A stretch of 55,724 nucleotides of DNA from Clostridia bacterium (lineage in GTDB: Bacteria > Bacillota > Clostridia > Christensenellales > Aristaeellaceae), in NCBI GenBank assembly GCA_017527065.1, contig JAFXQO010000058.1:1-55724 (forward strand), given 5' to 3'. Every line of letters starts with the position of its first letter. The stretch's first letter is position 1. The notes beneath the pieces were generated by a model. The model saw nothing but the letters and a program-made list of their open reading frames with translations, did no database searches and was not told the origin of the DNA. The translations under genes were made by a program, and so were the position numbers. Below, piece after piece: positions 8,601 through 16,905 of the stretch.

Positions 8601-11600
8601 AAGCGGTACGCCACCACGGAAAGCAAGCTCACCAACCTGAAAAACAAGGCGATGCTCTTCGCCCAGCAGCTGGGCAATGATCTGAATACCACCATCCAGA
8701 AGCTGATCGCGGGAGCGGGTAATCTGATCGACAAGTTCATGTCCCTGGACGAGTCGCAGCGCATGGCGATCATCCGGTTCGCGGCCATCGCCGCGGCGAC
8801 CGGCCCTGTCATGCTGGGATTCGGCAAGGTGACCAAAGGCATCGGCACAGTCGCCGGCGGTATCGGCAAATTCGCCGCAGCCGTCGGCACGGCGGGCGGC
8901 GGGTTCTCCGGGTTTATATCGGTACTGGCCAAATCGCCCGCCGTGTGGGCCGCTGTAGCCGTCGCCGTGATCGCGGGCACAGTCGCTCTCTACGATTACA
9001 TCAGCGGAGCGAAGGCCGCCCGCGAAGCGCTGGAAGGCATGGCCGAAACCGCGAAGAAGTGGAAGGAGACCGCCGCGGAGACATTCTACGGCAAAAGCCA
9101 GGGCCTTTCGTATTTCGGCATGTCCGCGGACGACTTTGCGAAGAGCAGGAAAAGCATCGCCGCCTCCAGCGAAGCATGGCTGAAAGGCCTCATCGCCGTG
9201 TGGACGGACGGCGAGAAGGAAACGGACGCCATTGTCAGACAGTGGACGGATTCCTGGAACGCCCTCACGGAAGATACCCGCGCCGGGCTGCGGAGCCTTA
9301 AGGACACCGCCGACGCCGCAGGTTACACCGGTCTGTCGGAGCAGATGGGCGAAGACCTCAAAGTCCTGGATTCCATGGACAAAGAAATCGCCTCGCTGCT
9401 CAAACGAAGGCAGAACGGCCTGCTGACCGACGCGGAGAAGGTTCGCCTGCAGGAGCTCATTGACACGCGGGACGCCATTGCGGTCAAGTACAAACTGGTG
9501 CCTGAAACCAGCGACACGGCGGGCTTTGACACCATCCGCAAGAAGGTGGAGGCCGAAGTCACCCGCGCGGAGGCCAGAGGCCAGGAAGCCGGCGCCGCCG
9601 TCTATGAAGAGGCCATGGTTGCCGCCGCGGAGGGCATGGCCGCCATCAACAAACAGCTGGATGAGCAGTACGATTCGGAATACGCCGTCATCCAGCTGAT
9701 GATGGACGAGCAGGAAAAGCAGGCCGCTCTTGCGGCGCTCAACGAGAAGTACAACGCCAACCGCAAAGCCGCCGCCCAGGAATACGCCCGGCTCATGGCC
9801 GAGGTGGTCATGCCCGTGTGGGAACAGGGCGATATTCAGGAAGCGAAGGGACAGATCGGCGACCTGATGCAGCTGCTCCGTCAGTACAGCGCCGCGGCCA
9901 CGGACGCTGAAAAGAAAGAGCTGCTGCCTCAGCTGAATCAGCTTACCCAGAACATGGACGAAGGCGCGCTCATAGAGTATATTGCGCTGCTGACGCAGAT
10001 CCAGTCCCTTCTGGACAGCGGCATGTCCGAGAGCGAAGTCCAGGAGATGTTCCCGGAGATCGATTTCTCCGGCGCGCTGGACCAGCTGGCGGCCATCCAG
10101 ACCTACCTGAACACCAACAAGTGGGATCCCAATCTCAACAGCCTGCAGGACATGTTCGGCATGGCGTTGGGTGAGGAAGTGCTCACCATTGCCACGGATC
10201 TGGATATGACCGGCGCGCAGAGCCGCTGGGACGAGTGGGCCGCCAACCCCGGCGCGATCACGACCGACGCCATCATTTCCGGATATACGGAAGCCGAGAA
10301 CGCCGCAAAGCAGCAGCCCACCGTGGACGCCTTTGTAGCGAAGTACACCGAAATCGAGGAAGGCGCGGATACATCTTCTCTCACGCCTGCGGGTCTGGTG
10401 GCGTATGTGACCGCCTACGCGGAAGCCACGACCGGCACGGACATCTCGGCATTGACGCCCGAGAACATCACCGCCATGGTATCCGCCTACAGGGAGCTGG
10501 CCGCCGGCGCGGATGTCTCCACACTCACGCCCGGTGAAATCACAGCTTACGTCATGAAATACCTCGAGGGCGAAGGCGTAGACACATCCAGGCTGACGCC
10601 CTCCGCTGTGACTGCCTTCGTCATGGCCTATGAAGAGATCACGGGCGGCGCGTCCACGGCGGCGCTCGCCCCGTCCGACGTGACGGCCATGGTTGTAAAG
10701 TACGCTGAGGCCGAAGGCGTGGATCTGACCGCGCTCAAGCCCGGTCAGATCAAAGCCATTGTCTCCTCCTTCGCCGAGGCGACGGGATGCGACAAATCCG
10801 CGCTGCTCAAGGAGTTCGTGGCTTATATCACCGAGTACAAGGAAGCGGCGGGCGTAAAAAAGCCCACGCTGAACATGCAGGTCGGCCTGGCGGGTTACGA
10901 CCTTATGGCCTACCGCCGCTGGCTGAAGGAAAACCAGGTGGAAGTGGAGGGCATCGTCCGGCTCAGTGAAGTGTACGAGGATCCTTCCCAGGCGCTCGGC
11001 GACAGCGGCGTGAAATACTGGAAGGATGGCGCGGAGATCCCTGTTTCGGCTGTCACCGAAGACATGCTCCGCCCGGAGAATGTGGCCATCCTGGACAAGG
11101 ACGGCACGATGCACATCCTGGTCACCGCGGAGATCACCGGCGCGCCGGAGGCCATAGCGGAGATGCGCGAGCAGGTGGCGGAAGTGGACCAGCTGGGCAT
11201 GACGGCTTTAGGCACAGCCCTGACAGGCATTCTACCCACTTCGCTCATGGGCTACATCGACGCGGCGGAAAAGCGCATAGAGACCTTTAAGAATCCGGGC
11301 TTCTTCGACTTCGCCTGGCTGACCGATCTCATCGACGCAAACGCGCGGCTGGAAATGCTGGACTGGTCCATGCAGTCTGACTTCGACGCGGAGAACGTGG
11401 CCGAGCTGTCTACCTATGTGGCGGAAGTGGTCAAGGCCATTCAGAACGGCGAAGCGGTCAGCGAGGACGTCATGGCCAATTTCCAGAAGATCCTCCAGTT
11501 CGTGCAGGATCTGGATTCCGTGGGCGTCGGCGCGATCGTCACCGAGGGCATCGCCGAGGGCATGACGGAGGCGGGCTGGGATACCAGCGCCGAGACGCTG

Positions 11601-12281
11601 GCGGCCAATCTGGAAACGGTGATCAACAGCGCGCTGGACATCAACAGCCCATCCGAACGCATGAAGCCTATTGGCGAGTATGTGGCGGCGGGCATCGGCG
11701 AAGGCATAGGTGAATATGATTTCTCCGCTGCCGCAGGACTTGTCGCAGCTGCTCTGGAATCCGCTCTCTCAGGCGCGCTGACAGCGGATACCTTCTCCGA
11801 TACATCTGAAACAGCCATGGGCGGACTGGCTTCCGGCATGGCCGGATACAGCTTTGCCGGTGCTGCAACATCTGTAAGCGCCAATGCGAAGAGCGCCGTG
11901 GCCGGCGGACTGAACAGTTCTTTTCTCCGGCCTGTGGGCGTGAACGCCATGTCCGGCCTGGTGGCAGGCATCAACGCCGGAAAATCCGGCGTCGTCGCCG
12001 CCATGCGGAGCGCGGCCCGCGCCGCCGTCAACGCCGCCAAGGCGGAGCTGCAGATCAAAAGCCCCTCGCGTGTGTTTAAAGACGAGGTTGGAGTGATGAC
12101 CATGAAGGGCCTGGGCAAGGGCGTAACGGAGGAAGCAAAGCGGCAGGCGAAGGTCATTGCCAACGCCGCGCGCTTCCTTACCGGCGAGGCAAGAGACGGG
12201 GCCATCGGATACAGCACAAATGATAACCGGAAGACCTATATCTGGGGGCCAATCAGCCCCGGACGCAGATCCGGGACGTGA
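5640..12281 (+). CDS. Phage tail tape-measure protein (TP901-type), 5' end missing
   Basis: The open frame of over 2,200 codons has no proper start; the first formal one is GTG 6165, but the same repeats are readable back to at least 5655. The N-terminal third is alanine-rich coiled coil made of 131-residue repeats. A TP901-like core follows at about 7770-8700 (SLDFESSFASVRKTVDATEE and TGGQLGIATENLKDFTRVM). Hydrophobic Gly/Ala segments at about 8800-9000 include AVWAAVAVAVIAGTVALY. A second set of about 28-residue repeats covers 10330-10850. The end carries two SPS(E/R) motifs (INSPSERMKPIGEYVAAGIG and QIKSPSRVFKDEVG) typical of tape-measure C-termini. Such proteins set tail length and are injected with the DNA. 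Both ends look fused to foreign sequence: a kinase fragment upstream, and a tail protein downstream where the frame ends in IWGPISPGRRSGT. Confidence 0.85.
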   Translation, partial: SRYERYAKALKAANDKLQECFTRQNDYARRLEEAKAQHDALHDRVSRTTAQYREYVRTLGESDSAAIAAKANLDALKEEYKTSGEELRRLAGQHTALTKATQNAADAVTTANTRLNTAKSAVRETEQAIAKTNASLSLAQTNWFSAGEAIQRANTEITSVGKQIRLAESEFRLATVGVKDMEQNVAGLTAQLTMLQEKLSLQQVAVQQYETALAGAKEQLVAAQQVNDPERIRSAADAVMDAQTALNNAKAAVRETEGAITECNASLSLAQTNWFSAGEAIKRANAEIVSIGKQMQLAESRFSTITAGIRDMDQNVGALQARMALLQDKLALQNTALTQYEAALAAAKEQLAAAQAVNDPEKIRQATDAVTDAQTALNNATAAVIETVGAMGECNASLELAKTNWFSAGEAVRKANAEIAFIGKEIQIAESEFKLASAGVKDMERDVAALTDKFDMLARKLELQQKAVWQYENALSAAKEQLAAAQAVNDPEKIRQANDAVRDAQTALNNAKAVVVETRSALLECGDALELAETGWFRAGDAIKKAQSAIETIGKKMQLAESRYKLATAGFKDVDKSAEGLAAKLTLLQEKLALQESAIRKYEAALRGARDQLRAAKEAGDPEKINQARNAVVGVEAALNWAKAAVRQTRAEIGETNKALKTAQSSWTAAGKSMESFSSKCEKVSKSMTKAGRVLSVAVTTPIVGLGKTAIDASLDFESSFASVRKTVDATEEEFTQLASSSKEMSTQVAASTSEINEVMATGGQLGIATENLKDFTRVMIDLGNSCEDLSVDEAATSLAKFANVMKTDQSQFDRVGSTLVDLGNNYATTEKAIMEMAQRLAGAGRQVGLTEPQILGFAAALSSVGIEAQMGGSAFSKALVRMEVASATGGQALEDFGKVAGMTGKQFKTLWDSDPAAAFQAFIVGLSKMDDEGESAIATLNEIGISEIRLRDTLLRATNATELFANTQITANKAWKENTSLATEANKRYATTESKLTNLKNKAMLFAQQLGNDLNTTIQKLIAGAGNLIDKFMSLDESQRMAIIRFAAIAAATGPVMLGFGKVTKGIGTVAGGIGKFAAAVGTAGGGFSGFISVLAKSPAVWAAVAVAVIAGTVALYDYISGAKAAREALEGMAETAKKWKETAAETFYGKSQGLSYFGMSADDFAKSRKSIAASSEAWLKGLIAVWTDGEKETDAIVRQWTDSWNALTEDTRAGLRSLKDTADAAGYTGLSEQMGEDLKVLDSMDKEIASLLKRRQNGLLTDAEKVRLQELIDTRDAIAVKYKLVPETSDTAGFDTIRKKVEAEVTRAEARGQEAGAAVYEEAMVAAAEGMAAINKQLDEQYDSEYAVIQLMMDEQEKQAALAALNEKYNANRKAAAQEYARLMAEVVMPVWEQGDIQEAKGQIGDLMQLLRQYSAAATDAEKKELLPQLNQLTQNMDEGALIEYIALLTQIQSLLDSGMSESEVQEMFPEIDFSGALDQLAAIQTYLNTNKWDPNLNSLQDMFGMALGEEVLTIATDLDMTGAQSRWDEWAANPGAITTDAIISGYTEAENAAKQQPTVDAFVAKYTEIEEGADTSSLTPAGLVAYVTAYAEATTGTDISALTPENITAMVSAYRELAAGADVSTLTPGEITAYVMKYLEGEGVDTSRLTPSAVTAFVMAYEEITGGASTAALAPSDVTAMVVKYAEAEGVDLTALKPGQIKAIVSSFAEATGCDKSALLKEFVAYITEYKEAAGVKKPTLNMQVGLAGYDLMAYRRWLKENQVEVEGIVRLSEVYEDPSQALGDSGVKYWKDGAEIPVSAVTEDMLRPENVAILDKDGTMHILVTAEITGAPEAIAEMREQVAEVDQLGMTALGTALTGILPTSLMGYIDAAEKRIETFKNPGFFDFAWLTDLIDANARLEMLDWSMQSDFDAENVAELSTYVAEVVKAIQNGEAVSEDVMANFQKILQFVQDLDSVGVGAIVTEGIAEGMTEAGWDTSAETLAANLETVINSALDINSPSERMKPIGEYVAAGIGEGIGEYDFSAAAGLVAAALESALSGALTADTFSDTSETAMGGLASGMAGYSFAGAATSVSANAKSAVAGGLNSSFLRPVGVNAMSGLVAGINAGKSGVVAAMRSAARAAVNAAKAELQIKSPSRVFKDEVGVMTMKGLGKGVTEEAKRQAKVIANAARFLTGEARDGAIGYSTNDNRKTYIWGPISPGRRSGT
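5925..7660 (+). repeat. 393-bp (131-residue) tandem coding repeats in the tape-measure protein
   Basis: The motif NDPE[RK]IR or its variant recurs at 6318, 6711, 7104 and 7497, exactly 393 bases apart. The motif (L/F)AxTNWFSAGEA(I/V) keeps the same spacing. A fifth, shorter and more diverged copy precedes them from about 5925. The copies have no indels relative to each other but many substitutions, so they are older duplications rather than recent slippage. Confidence 0.85.
10330..10850 (+). repeat. About six 28-residue tandem repeats in the tape-measure protein
   Basis: The pattern LTP-x3-(I/V)-(T/V)-A-x-V-x2-Y-x-E followed by a Gly/Asp-rich linker repeats about every 84 bases, for example LTPENITAMVSAYRE, LTPGEITAYVMKYLE and LTPSAVTAFVMAYEE. 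Short repeats of this kind are common in tape-measure proteins. Confidence 0.7.
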
Positions 12282-13984
12282 ATGCTTCAACTTACAGCCC
12301 GGACTGGACCACCAACGCGGGCCAACTCGTCGTCACGCCCGTGATATACGCCAACCAGACTGCCATCGCGCTCAGCAACCAGGCGCTCACCATCACGTGG
12401 AAGCGCAGGGAAGGTTCGGGCAGCGAAGCCGTGCTTGCTGCGGGAGAAACAGTCAGCGGCAACGTGCTCACGGTCAATCAAAATAAGCTGGCCTCCGTCA
12501 CGTCGGGGCTGTTGACATACATTGCCTATGTCGCCTACGCCGATCCGGACACAGGATTGACCATCAACGCCGTGGCGGACATCTCCTTCGCGCTGATCAG
12601 GACCGGCGAGAACGCCAAGAGCGCGTGGATCAGCGGCGAGCAGGTTTTCAAATACACGGCCGCCGGCGCGGTATCTCCCGCCCAGATCACGCTCACGGCG
12701 AACCTGCAAAATGTGACCATGGGAAAATGGCAGTATAAAACCAGCTCCGGAACCTGGACGGATTATCCCACCACCAGCGACAACGCCAACATCACCGGCA
12801 CGACCCTCATCGTGAAGCCCACGCACGCCATCTGGGTAGGCGAATCGGCCACGCTGCGCATCACGACCAGCGACAACTCCATCGGAGATACCACGTCCAT
12901 CTATAAGGTGACGGATGGCGCGACCGGCGGACAGGGCAATCCCGGTCAGAATGCTTCCGTCGTTTTTCTGACGAACGAAAACATGACGTTCGCCGGAACC
13001 AAGGATGGAAAGGTTGCCGCGACCACCAAAACCTGCAATGTGGTGGCATATACCGGCACGGCTAAAGTAACGCCCACTGTTGGCACACCCACCGGAATGC
13101 CCTCTGGAATGACTGTTACTGTGGGCAGCGCGTCCAATAACGAAGTCCCTCTGACGATCACCATTGCAGCAAACTCCACCCTGGACGGCTCCGGCCAGCT
13201 GAACGGTGTGGTCAACGTGCCCATTACCTCTCCTGTCAGCACCACGCTGCAGATTCAGTGGAGCAAAGTCAATACCGGCGCTTCCGGCACCACACCTGTG
13301 GTGTTTTCTTTGTATGCGCCGCAGGGTACTGTTTTCAATAATGGTGAGGGAAGCCTGACCATCCAGACAGCTGCTTATTCCGGTACCACAGCCATCTCCA
13401 GCGGCGCGACTTATGCCTGGGCGAAATACACCAACGGTTCCTGGGCAACCATCTCCGGCCAAACCGGCGCTTCCCTCACGGTTAACGGTTCCGATATTAC
13501 CGGCATGGCGTCCTATAAGTGTACAATGACATATTCCAGCAAAACCTACACGGACGTCATTACCCTCATCGACAAAACGGATAACTACCAGGCAGACATC
13601 GACAGCACGGCGGGCGACATCTTCAAGAATACCGTGGGCCAGACCTGTCTCATCTGCAGGCTGTGGCAGAACGGCGCGGAGGTCGATCCGCTGAAAAGCA
13701 CTATCTACTCCGCCACCGCACCTTCTTCGCCTGCGACAGGAGATTTCTACTATAAGATCGATACCACGACGCCGGTAACAGCCCTCATGCGCTACAGCGG
13801 TTCGGCCTGGGTGGACGTCACCAGCAATGCCACCTACAAGCACGAGAAGACCTATAAGTGGTATCGCCGGGACAAGGACGGCAATCCCCTGGACAACGGC
13901 GCGGTATTCGCCACAGACAAAGTGATCTATGTGGATGGGGATGACGTGACGGTGAAGACGGTGTTCGTCTGTGAGGTCGAATAA
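12278..13984 (+). CDS. Phage tail or minor structural protein (Ig-like, fibre-type)
   Basis: The formal start GTG 12278 overlaps the tape-measure stop (GTGA). The same frame is open back to about 12227 and reads LGANQPRTQIRDVNASTYSP, which looks like genuine protein. So this is probably an internal start in a larger tail gene whose 5' part is lost at a junction near 12240. The product is Thr/Ser/Gly-rich and beta-strand-like, with about four Ig-like units (WQYKTSSGTWTDYP; YAWAKYTNGSWATISGQTGA; YKWYRRDKDGNPLDN), as in Bacillota phage tail-tip or receptor-associated proteins. It lacks catalytic motifs that I recognise. Order relative to the tape-measure gene fits a tail module, but the distal-tail and tail-protease genes normally in between are absent. 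Confidence 0.65.
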   Translation: MNASTYSPDWTTNAGQLVVTPVIYANQTAIALSNQALTITWKRREGSGSEAVLAAGETVSGNVLTVNQNKLASVTSGLLTYIAYVAYADPDTGLTINAVADISFALIRTGENAKSAWISGEQVFKYTAAGAVSPAQITLTANLQNVTMGKWQYKTSSGTWTDYPTTSDNANITGTTLIVKPTHAIWVGESATLRITTSDNSIGDTTSIYKVTDGATGGQGNPGQNASVVFLTNENMTFAGTKDGKVAATTKTCNVVAYTGTAKVTPTVGTPTGMPSGMTVTVGSASNNEVPLTITIAANSTLDGSGQLNGVVNVPITSPVSTTLQIQWSKVNTGASGTTPVVFSLYAPQGTVFNNGEGSLTIQTAAYSGTTAISSGATYAWAKYTNGSWATISGQTGASLTVNGSDITGMASYKCTMTYSSKTYTDVITLIDKTDNYQADIDSTAGDIFKNTVGQTCLICRLWQNGAEVDPLKSTIYSATAPSSPATGDFYYKIDTTTPVTALMRYSGSAWVDVTSNATYKHEKTYKWYRRDKDGNPLDNGAVFATDKVIYVDGDDVTVKTVFVCEVE

Positions 13985-14023
13985 AGTGCGCTGCCTCAAT
14001 GATGATTGCGAGGTGATCCGGCT

Positions 14024-14671
14024 TTGATTGCGCAGGCTCAGTATACAATCTGCGATCTGAACGACGCATCGGCTGAGGTCATCGTGGGCACGCAGACCGC
14101 CGCGACGAATGCCTGGACGGGGCGCGCCAGCTTTTCCGAACTGAAGGATGGCCTCACGATCCTGTACTGGCTGCCGTATGCTGGAACTTCCTCAGCGGCC
14201 ACGCTGAACCTCACGCTGGCAGACGGCACAACCACCGGCGCGAAGAACGTGTACATCAACGGCACAAGCCGGTGTACGACGCATGTGGCCGTAGGCAATG
14301 TAACGCAGATGACCTACCGCGTCAATACGCCCGTCAACGGCAGCGGCAGCTATACGGGCTGGTGGATCACCCGGAATCAGGACACGACCACCAATTACTA
14401 TGACCGCATCAACTACAAGGCTTCCGTCACCGCCGCAGGCGCGATTGTACAGTTATCTCTCCTTATCCAAACGACCTTACACTTTCATATCTCCCAAGGC
14501 GAACATCAGCGCGTCAATGCCGGATTTTACCCCGCATACAGCTGGATTAGATGGCATAGTCATTTTCCGCGCAGACCATGTAGGCGGTCTCCGCTACCTC
14601 TGCCGAGAAACATCCGGCCTGGTCGGTGGAACGGGTTGCGGTGTAATGGTTCAACGCCAGCTTGTGCTTGA
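14024..14671 (+). CDS. Phage structural protein fragment with a foreign 3' end
   Basis: TTG 14024 was chosen because AGGTGA (14011-14016) lies 7 bases upstream. The protein-like part runs to about 14450: QYTICDLNDASAEV, then a Thr/Gly-rich beta-type segment with DGLTILYWLPYAG and SYTGWWITRNQDTTTNYYD, ending INYKASVTAAGAI. It resembles short tail-fibre-associated proteins that accompany the preceding gene type. Beyond about 14450 the frame reads low-complexity, unlikely protein up to a stop at 14669-14671, so the natural C-terminus appears replaced. It follows the previous gene after about 40 bases, in the same orientation, and probably belonged to the same tail operon. Confidence 0.5.
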   Translation: MIAQAQYTICDLNDASAEVIVGTQTAATNAWTGRASFSELKDGLTILYWLPYAGTSSAATLNLTLADGTTTGAKNVYINGTSRCTTHVAVGNVTQMTYRVNTPVNGSGSYTGWWITRNQDTTTNYYDRINYKASVTAAGAIVQLSLLIQTTLHFHISQGEHQRVNAGFYPAYSWIRWHSHFPRRPCRRSPLPLPRNIRPGRWNGLRCNGSTPACA

Positions 14672-14684
14672 TGCCGGATACACA
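14547..14684 (-). pseudogene. Possible C-terminal gene fragment, unassigned
   Basis: On the minus strand this stretch reads KHKLALNHYTATRSTDQ, AEVAETAYMVCAENDYAI and then TAA (14547-14549). The composition and the clean ending look like the last 40-45 residues of a small protein. I cannot name the family. A plus-strand frame is also open here, so the call is weak. Confidence 0.25.
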
Positions 14685-14699
14685 ACTCCTACTCCCATT

Positions 14700-15302
14700 T
14701 CAGGACTTATACAGGGAATTTGTCGGTATGGTGCGCATATGGTTACGCAGGGTATTGTGAACGACAATCTCCAAATGGTTATTTCCACGCTTCATACAGT
14801 TCGTCACGTCGAGTTCATAAGGCGGCGCGACCAGTATTCCGGCACGCGCGCCGTTGACATAAACCAACGCCGCACAATCCAGCGTGGCGAAGCGCAGAAT
14901 TACACGCTCTGACAGTTCCTCCAGCCAAATGTCCTTCATATAACGAATGCCGCCGGAATAGTGTTTGAGCCCCTGTTCCTCGATGGGTTTGTCTACGTTC
15001 GTGATGCCCTGTCCGCAGGAAAAGCGCACCGGGTCGGCCATCAGTGCGGGGCCGTAGACAGCGCTGCCGCCAGAAATCGTGACTGAAACCTCGCAGCACG
15101 GCTCAACCACCTCATACGGTCGGTACGTCCGCCCATCGCCATGCCATGCGACGCCGTCTGCTTCGACCTTCGCTTCAACATCGCAGGGCAGACTCATTGC
15201 TTCAGTTCCTGGCGGTGCGACAAAGCGGAAACGGCAATCCTTCCCCTCGTGCCACGGCTGAGGCACATAAGAAATGACGTTGGGGTTTTCATACCACGTC
15301 AT
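14700..15302 (-). pseudogene. Fragment of a large glycoside-hydrolase-like protein (beta-sandwich part)
   Basis: About 200 residues without a natural start or end. HYSGGIRYMKDIWLEE, LDCAALVYVNGARAGIL, PPYELDVTNCMKRGNNHLEI and VVHNTLRNHM resemble the galactose-binding-like sandwich that closes GH2/rhamnosidase-like enzymes in gut Bacillota. No catalytic residues can be assigned in this piece. The 5' end fuses at about 15295-15302 with the solute-binding protein fragment. The 3' end runs into unrelated sequence near 14705. Enzyme class and substrate cannot be given. Confidence 0.5.
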
Positions 15303-16140
15303 AGCCAGCGGTGTTCACCGGGCTGCCCATGGCCTGAGACATGTAGAGATGGCCGAGGTTCATGGCACCAACCATGCCCACATCGCTGTCAACCAGAGCC
15401 GTCAGCATCGCATCAGTCTGGGTGTAAGCGGCGGGATCAATCAGACCTTCGCCGTACAGCGTCGCGATATACTTCAGGCCGTCCTTGAACCCCTCCTGAG
15501 TGTACTGCGGATAGAACTTGCCGTCGGAGAACATCAGGATATTGCCGTTCTCATAGTGACAGAATGCATTCATCAGCATCTCATGTGGGAAGCCGTTCCA
15601 GGAATTGGAACCGCTCATGGGAATCTCGTCCAGCACGCCGTTGCCGTTGAGGTCGTTCTGCTTGAACGCGCGCAGCATATCGGCGAACTCATCCGTGGTG
15701 GTGGGAATCTCCATGTTCAGCTGCTCCAGCCAGTTGACGTTCACGTACAGCTTACCGGCCTGCTCAATGCCGTGGAAGGGGCGCTGAATGCCGGTCATGC
15801 CGTAGATGTTGCCGTCGCTCATCGTCAGGCCGGACAGAATCACAGGATATCGCTCGGTCACGATGCCGTAGTAGTAGCCGAAGTTCTCGATCATGTCGTT
15901 GATCGGCAGGAAGATGCTTTCTTCAACGCCATACATCTCAAGATCGGAATACGAGATGCTTTCCAGGAACATCTGCGGATACGCGCCAGAGTTGATCAGT
16001 AGGAGTGTCTTCTCCTTAATGACATCACTGGCCAGAGGTGTCATATCCAGATGGACACCAGTTTGCTCTTCCATCCACTTGGTGAACTCATTGTCGATCA
16101 TGTCGCTGACGCGTGCGGTATCGTGCAGCACGGCTATCAT
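15289..16140 (-). pseudogene. ABC transporter extracellular sugar-binding protein, truncated at both ends
   Basis: Residues DNEFTKWMEEQTGVHLDMTP, LLINSGAYPQMFLES and GLTMSDGNIYGMTGI, and the calcium-loop-like NDLNGNGVLDEIP, are characteristic of the large (about 500-550 residue) LipO-like family-1 solute-binding lipoproteins of Clostridia. Only about 283 residues remain. The signal peptide and lipobox are absent at the 5' end, where a recombinase fragment abuts near 16133. The C-terminal lobe is lost after MGSPVNTAG near 15300. Such proteins normally sit beside two permease genes and a glycoside hydrolase. The adjoining hydrolase-like fragment is suggestive of a former carbohydrate locus, but the two are joined without spacer. 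Confidence 0.7.
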
Positions 16141-16264
16141 TGATGAAGAAACCTTCCAGGCTGTACAGGAAGAAAAGAAACGCCGGAGTAATTTCGATGA
16201 AGACGAGACAGGCCAACATCGGCGAAAGACAAGGTTTAGCTCGAAACGGAAAACTGGTGAGTGA
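16133..16264 (+). pseudogene. Fragment of a large serine recombinase
   Basis: AIIDEETFQAVQEEKKRRSN followed by RKTRFSSKRK matches the end of the recombinase domain and the stretch just before the zinc ribbon in large serine recombinases (phage integrases and ICE recombinases): H-P-A-I-[IV]-[DS]-x-E-x-F-x-x-V-Q, then a Y/F-S-S-K motif. Only 43 residues remain. The catalytic serine domain is missing upstream and the zinc ribbon is missing downstream. The fragment agrees with a mobile-element origin for the surrounding patchwork. Confidence 0.6.
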
Positions 16265-16491
16265 AACGATCTATCTACTGATAATCGATGTATATGTAAA
16301 TCTAGTAGATATTATACTCGTCAATACCTGTCAACACGAGTCAACACACGTACACGAAACCTCTCATTTCGTTGACGAGTGGGTGCATTTTCCGGCGGGA
16401 CTGTCCTTGAATGGCTTTTTTGACAGAAATTGAAAACGAAAACGGACCTCCTGCCAGACAGGCAATACAGGCAAGTCGCAAGAGACGGCAG

Positions 16492-16549
16492 TAAGAAATG
16501 CAGTTATGAGCCAAATCTGCCACGATTCAGCCCATAACTACATTTCTTA
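16492..16549. repeat. 58-bp imperfect palindrome in an otherwise empty 340-base gap
   Basis: The 20-base arms 16492-16511 and 16530-16549 are inverted copies with 18 matches (left arm begins TAAGAAATG, right arm ends CATTTCTTA). The loop is 18 bases. It could be a transposon end, a MITE-like remnant or a large operator. The rest of 16265-16563 holds no gene. It is AT-richer than its surroundings and contains two GTCAACAC-type direct repeats near 16330-16350. Confidence 0.6.
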
Positions 16550-16563
16550 TCTATTCTCGCAAC

Positions 16564-16602
16564 AAAAAACTGGACGTAAGCTTTGTCTCAAAACTTACGT
16601 CC
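16564..16602 (-). terminator. Terminator of the tRNA-Ser pair
   Basis: GGACGTAAG (16572-16580) pairs perfectly with CTTACGTCC (16594-16602). On the minus strand the hairpin is followed by CAGTTTTTTG, a run of six T. It begins 6 bases past the encoded CCA of the second tRNA. Confidence 0.85.
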
Positions 16603-16607
16603 AAGGG

Positions 16608-16699
16608 TGGCGGAGAAGCCGGGATTTGAACCCGGGCGACGGTTATCCCATCCTACTCCCTTAGCAGGGGAGCCCCTTCGGCCTCTTGGGTACTTCTCC
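16608..16699 (-). tRNA. tRNA-Ser(GCU)
   Basis: The minus strand gives a 7-bp acceptor stem GGAGAAG/CTTCTCC, discriminator G and encoded CCA. A long variable arm typical of class II tRNAs and the T-loop GGGTTCAAATCCC are present. The anticodon loop reads CTGCTAA, giving GCT (decodes AGC/AGU). It is read after the tRNA-Ser(UGA) gene with an 11-base spacer. Confidence 0.95.
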
Positions 16700-16709
16700 A
16701 TATGATATT

Positions 16710-16799
<90 letters not shown>

Positions 16800-16815
16800 G
16801 TAACCAGCAATAAGT

Positions 16816-16844
16816 ATTTTACATCAACCGGGTGGGAATGTCAA
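16816..16844 (-). promoter_or_regulatory. Promoter of the tRNA-Ser genes
   Basis: On the minus strand, TTGACA (16839-16844) and TAAAAT (16816-16821) are separated by exactly 17 bases. Transcription would start about 10 bases before the first tRNA. The -35 box lies inside the hairpin that follows fhs. Confidence 0.75.
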
Positions 16845-16877
16845 TGCTCCATGCTCTTTTTTAACATTCCCGCCCGG
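16828..16877 (-). terminator. Hairpin after fhs, overlapping the tRNA promoter
   Basis: CCGGGTGGGAATG (16828-16840) pairs with CATTCCCGCCCGG (16865-16877) with one G-U pair and a 24-base loop. It begins 28 bases after the fhs stop. There is no strong T-run, so termination is inferred. Confidence 0.5.
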
Positions 16878-16905
16878 TATCCCTGTCTTCCTCGAGTCCC
16901 GCCGG

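Noticed and set aside
7380-11114. A 1,244-codon minus-strand frame opposite the tape-measure gene.
   Set aside because: Composition (Arg/His/Gly-rich) is typical of antisense shadow, and the plus-strand frame has clear tape-measure motifs.
12278-14671. Diversity-generating retroelement target in the tail protein genes.
   Set aside because: No reverse transcriptase and no template repeat visible in the window.
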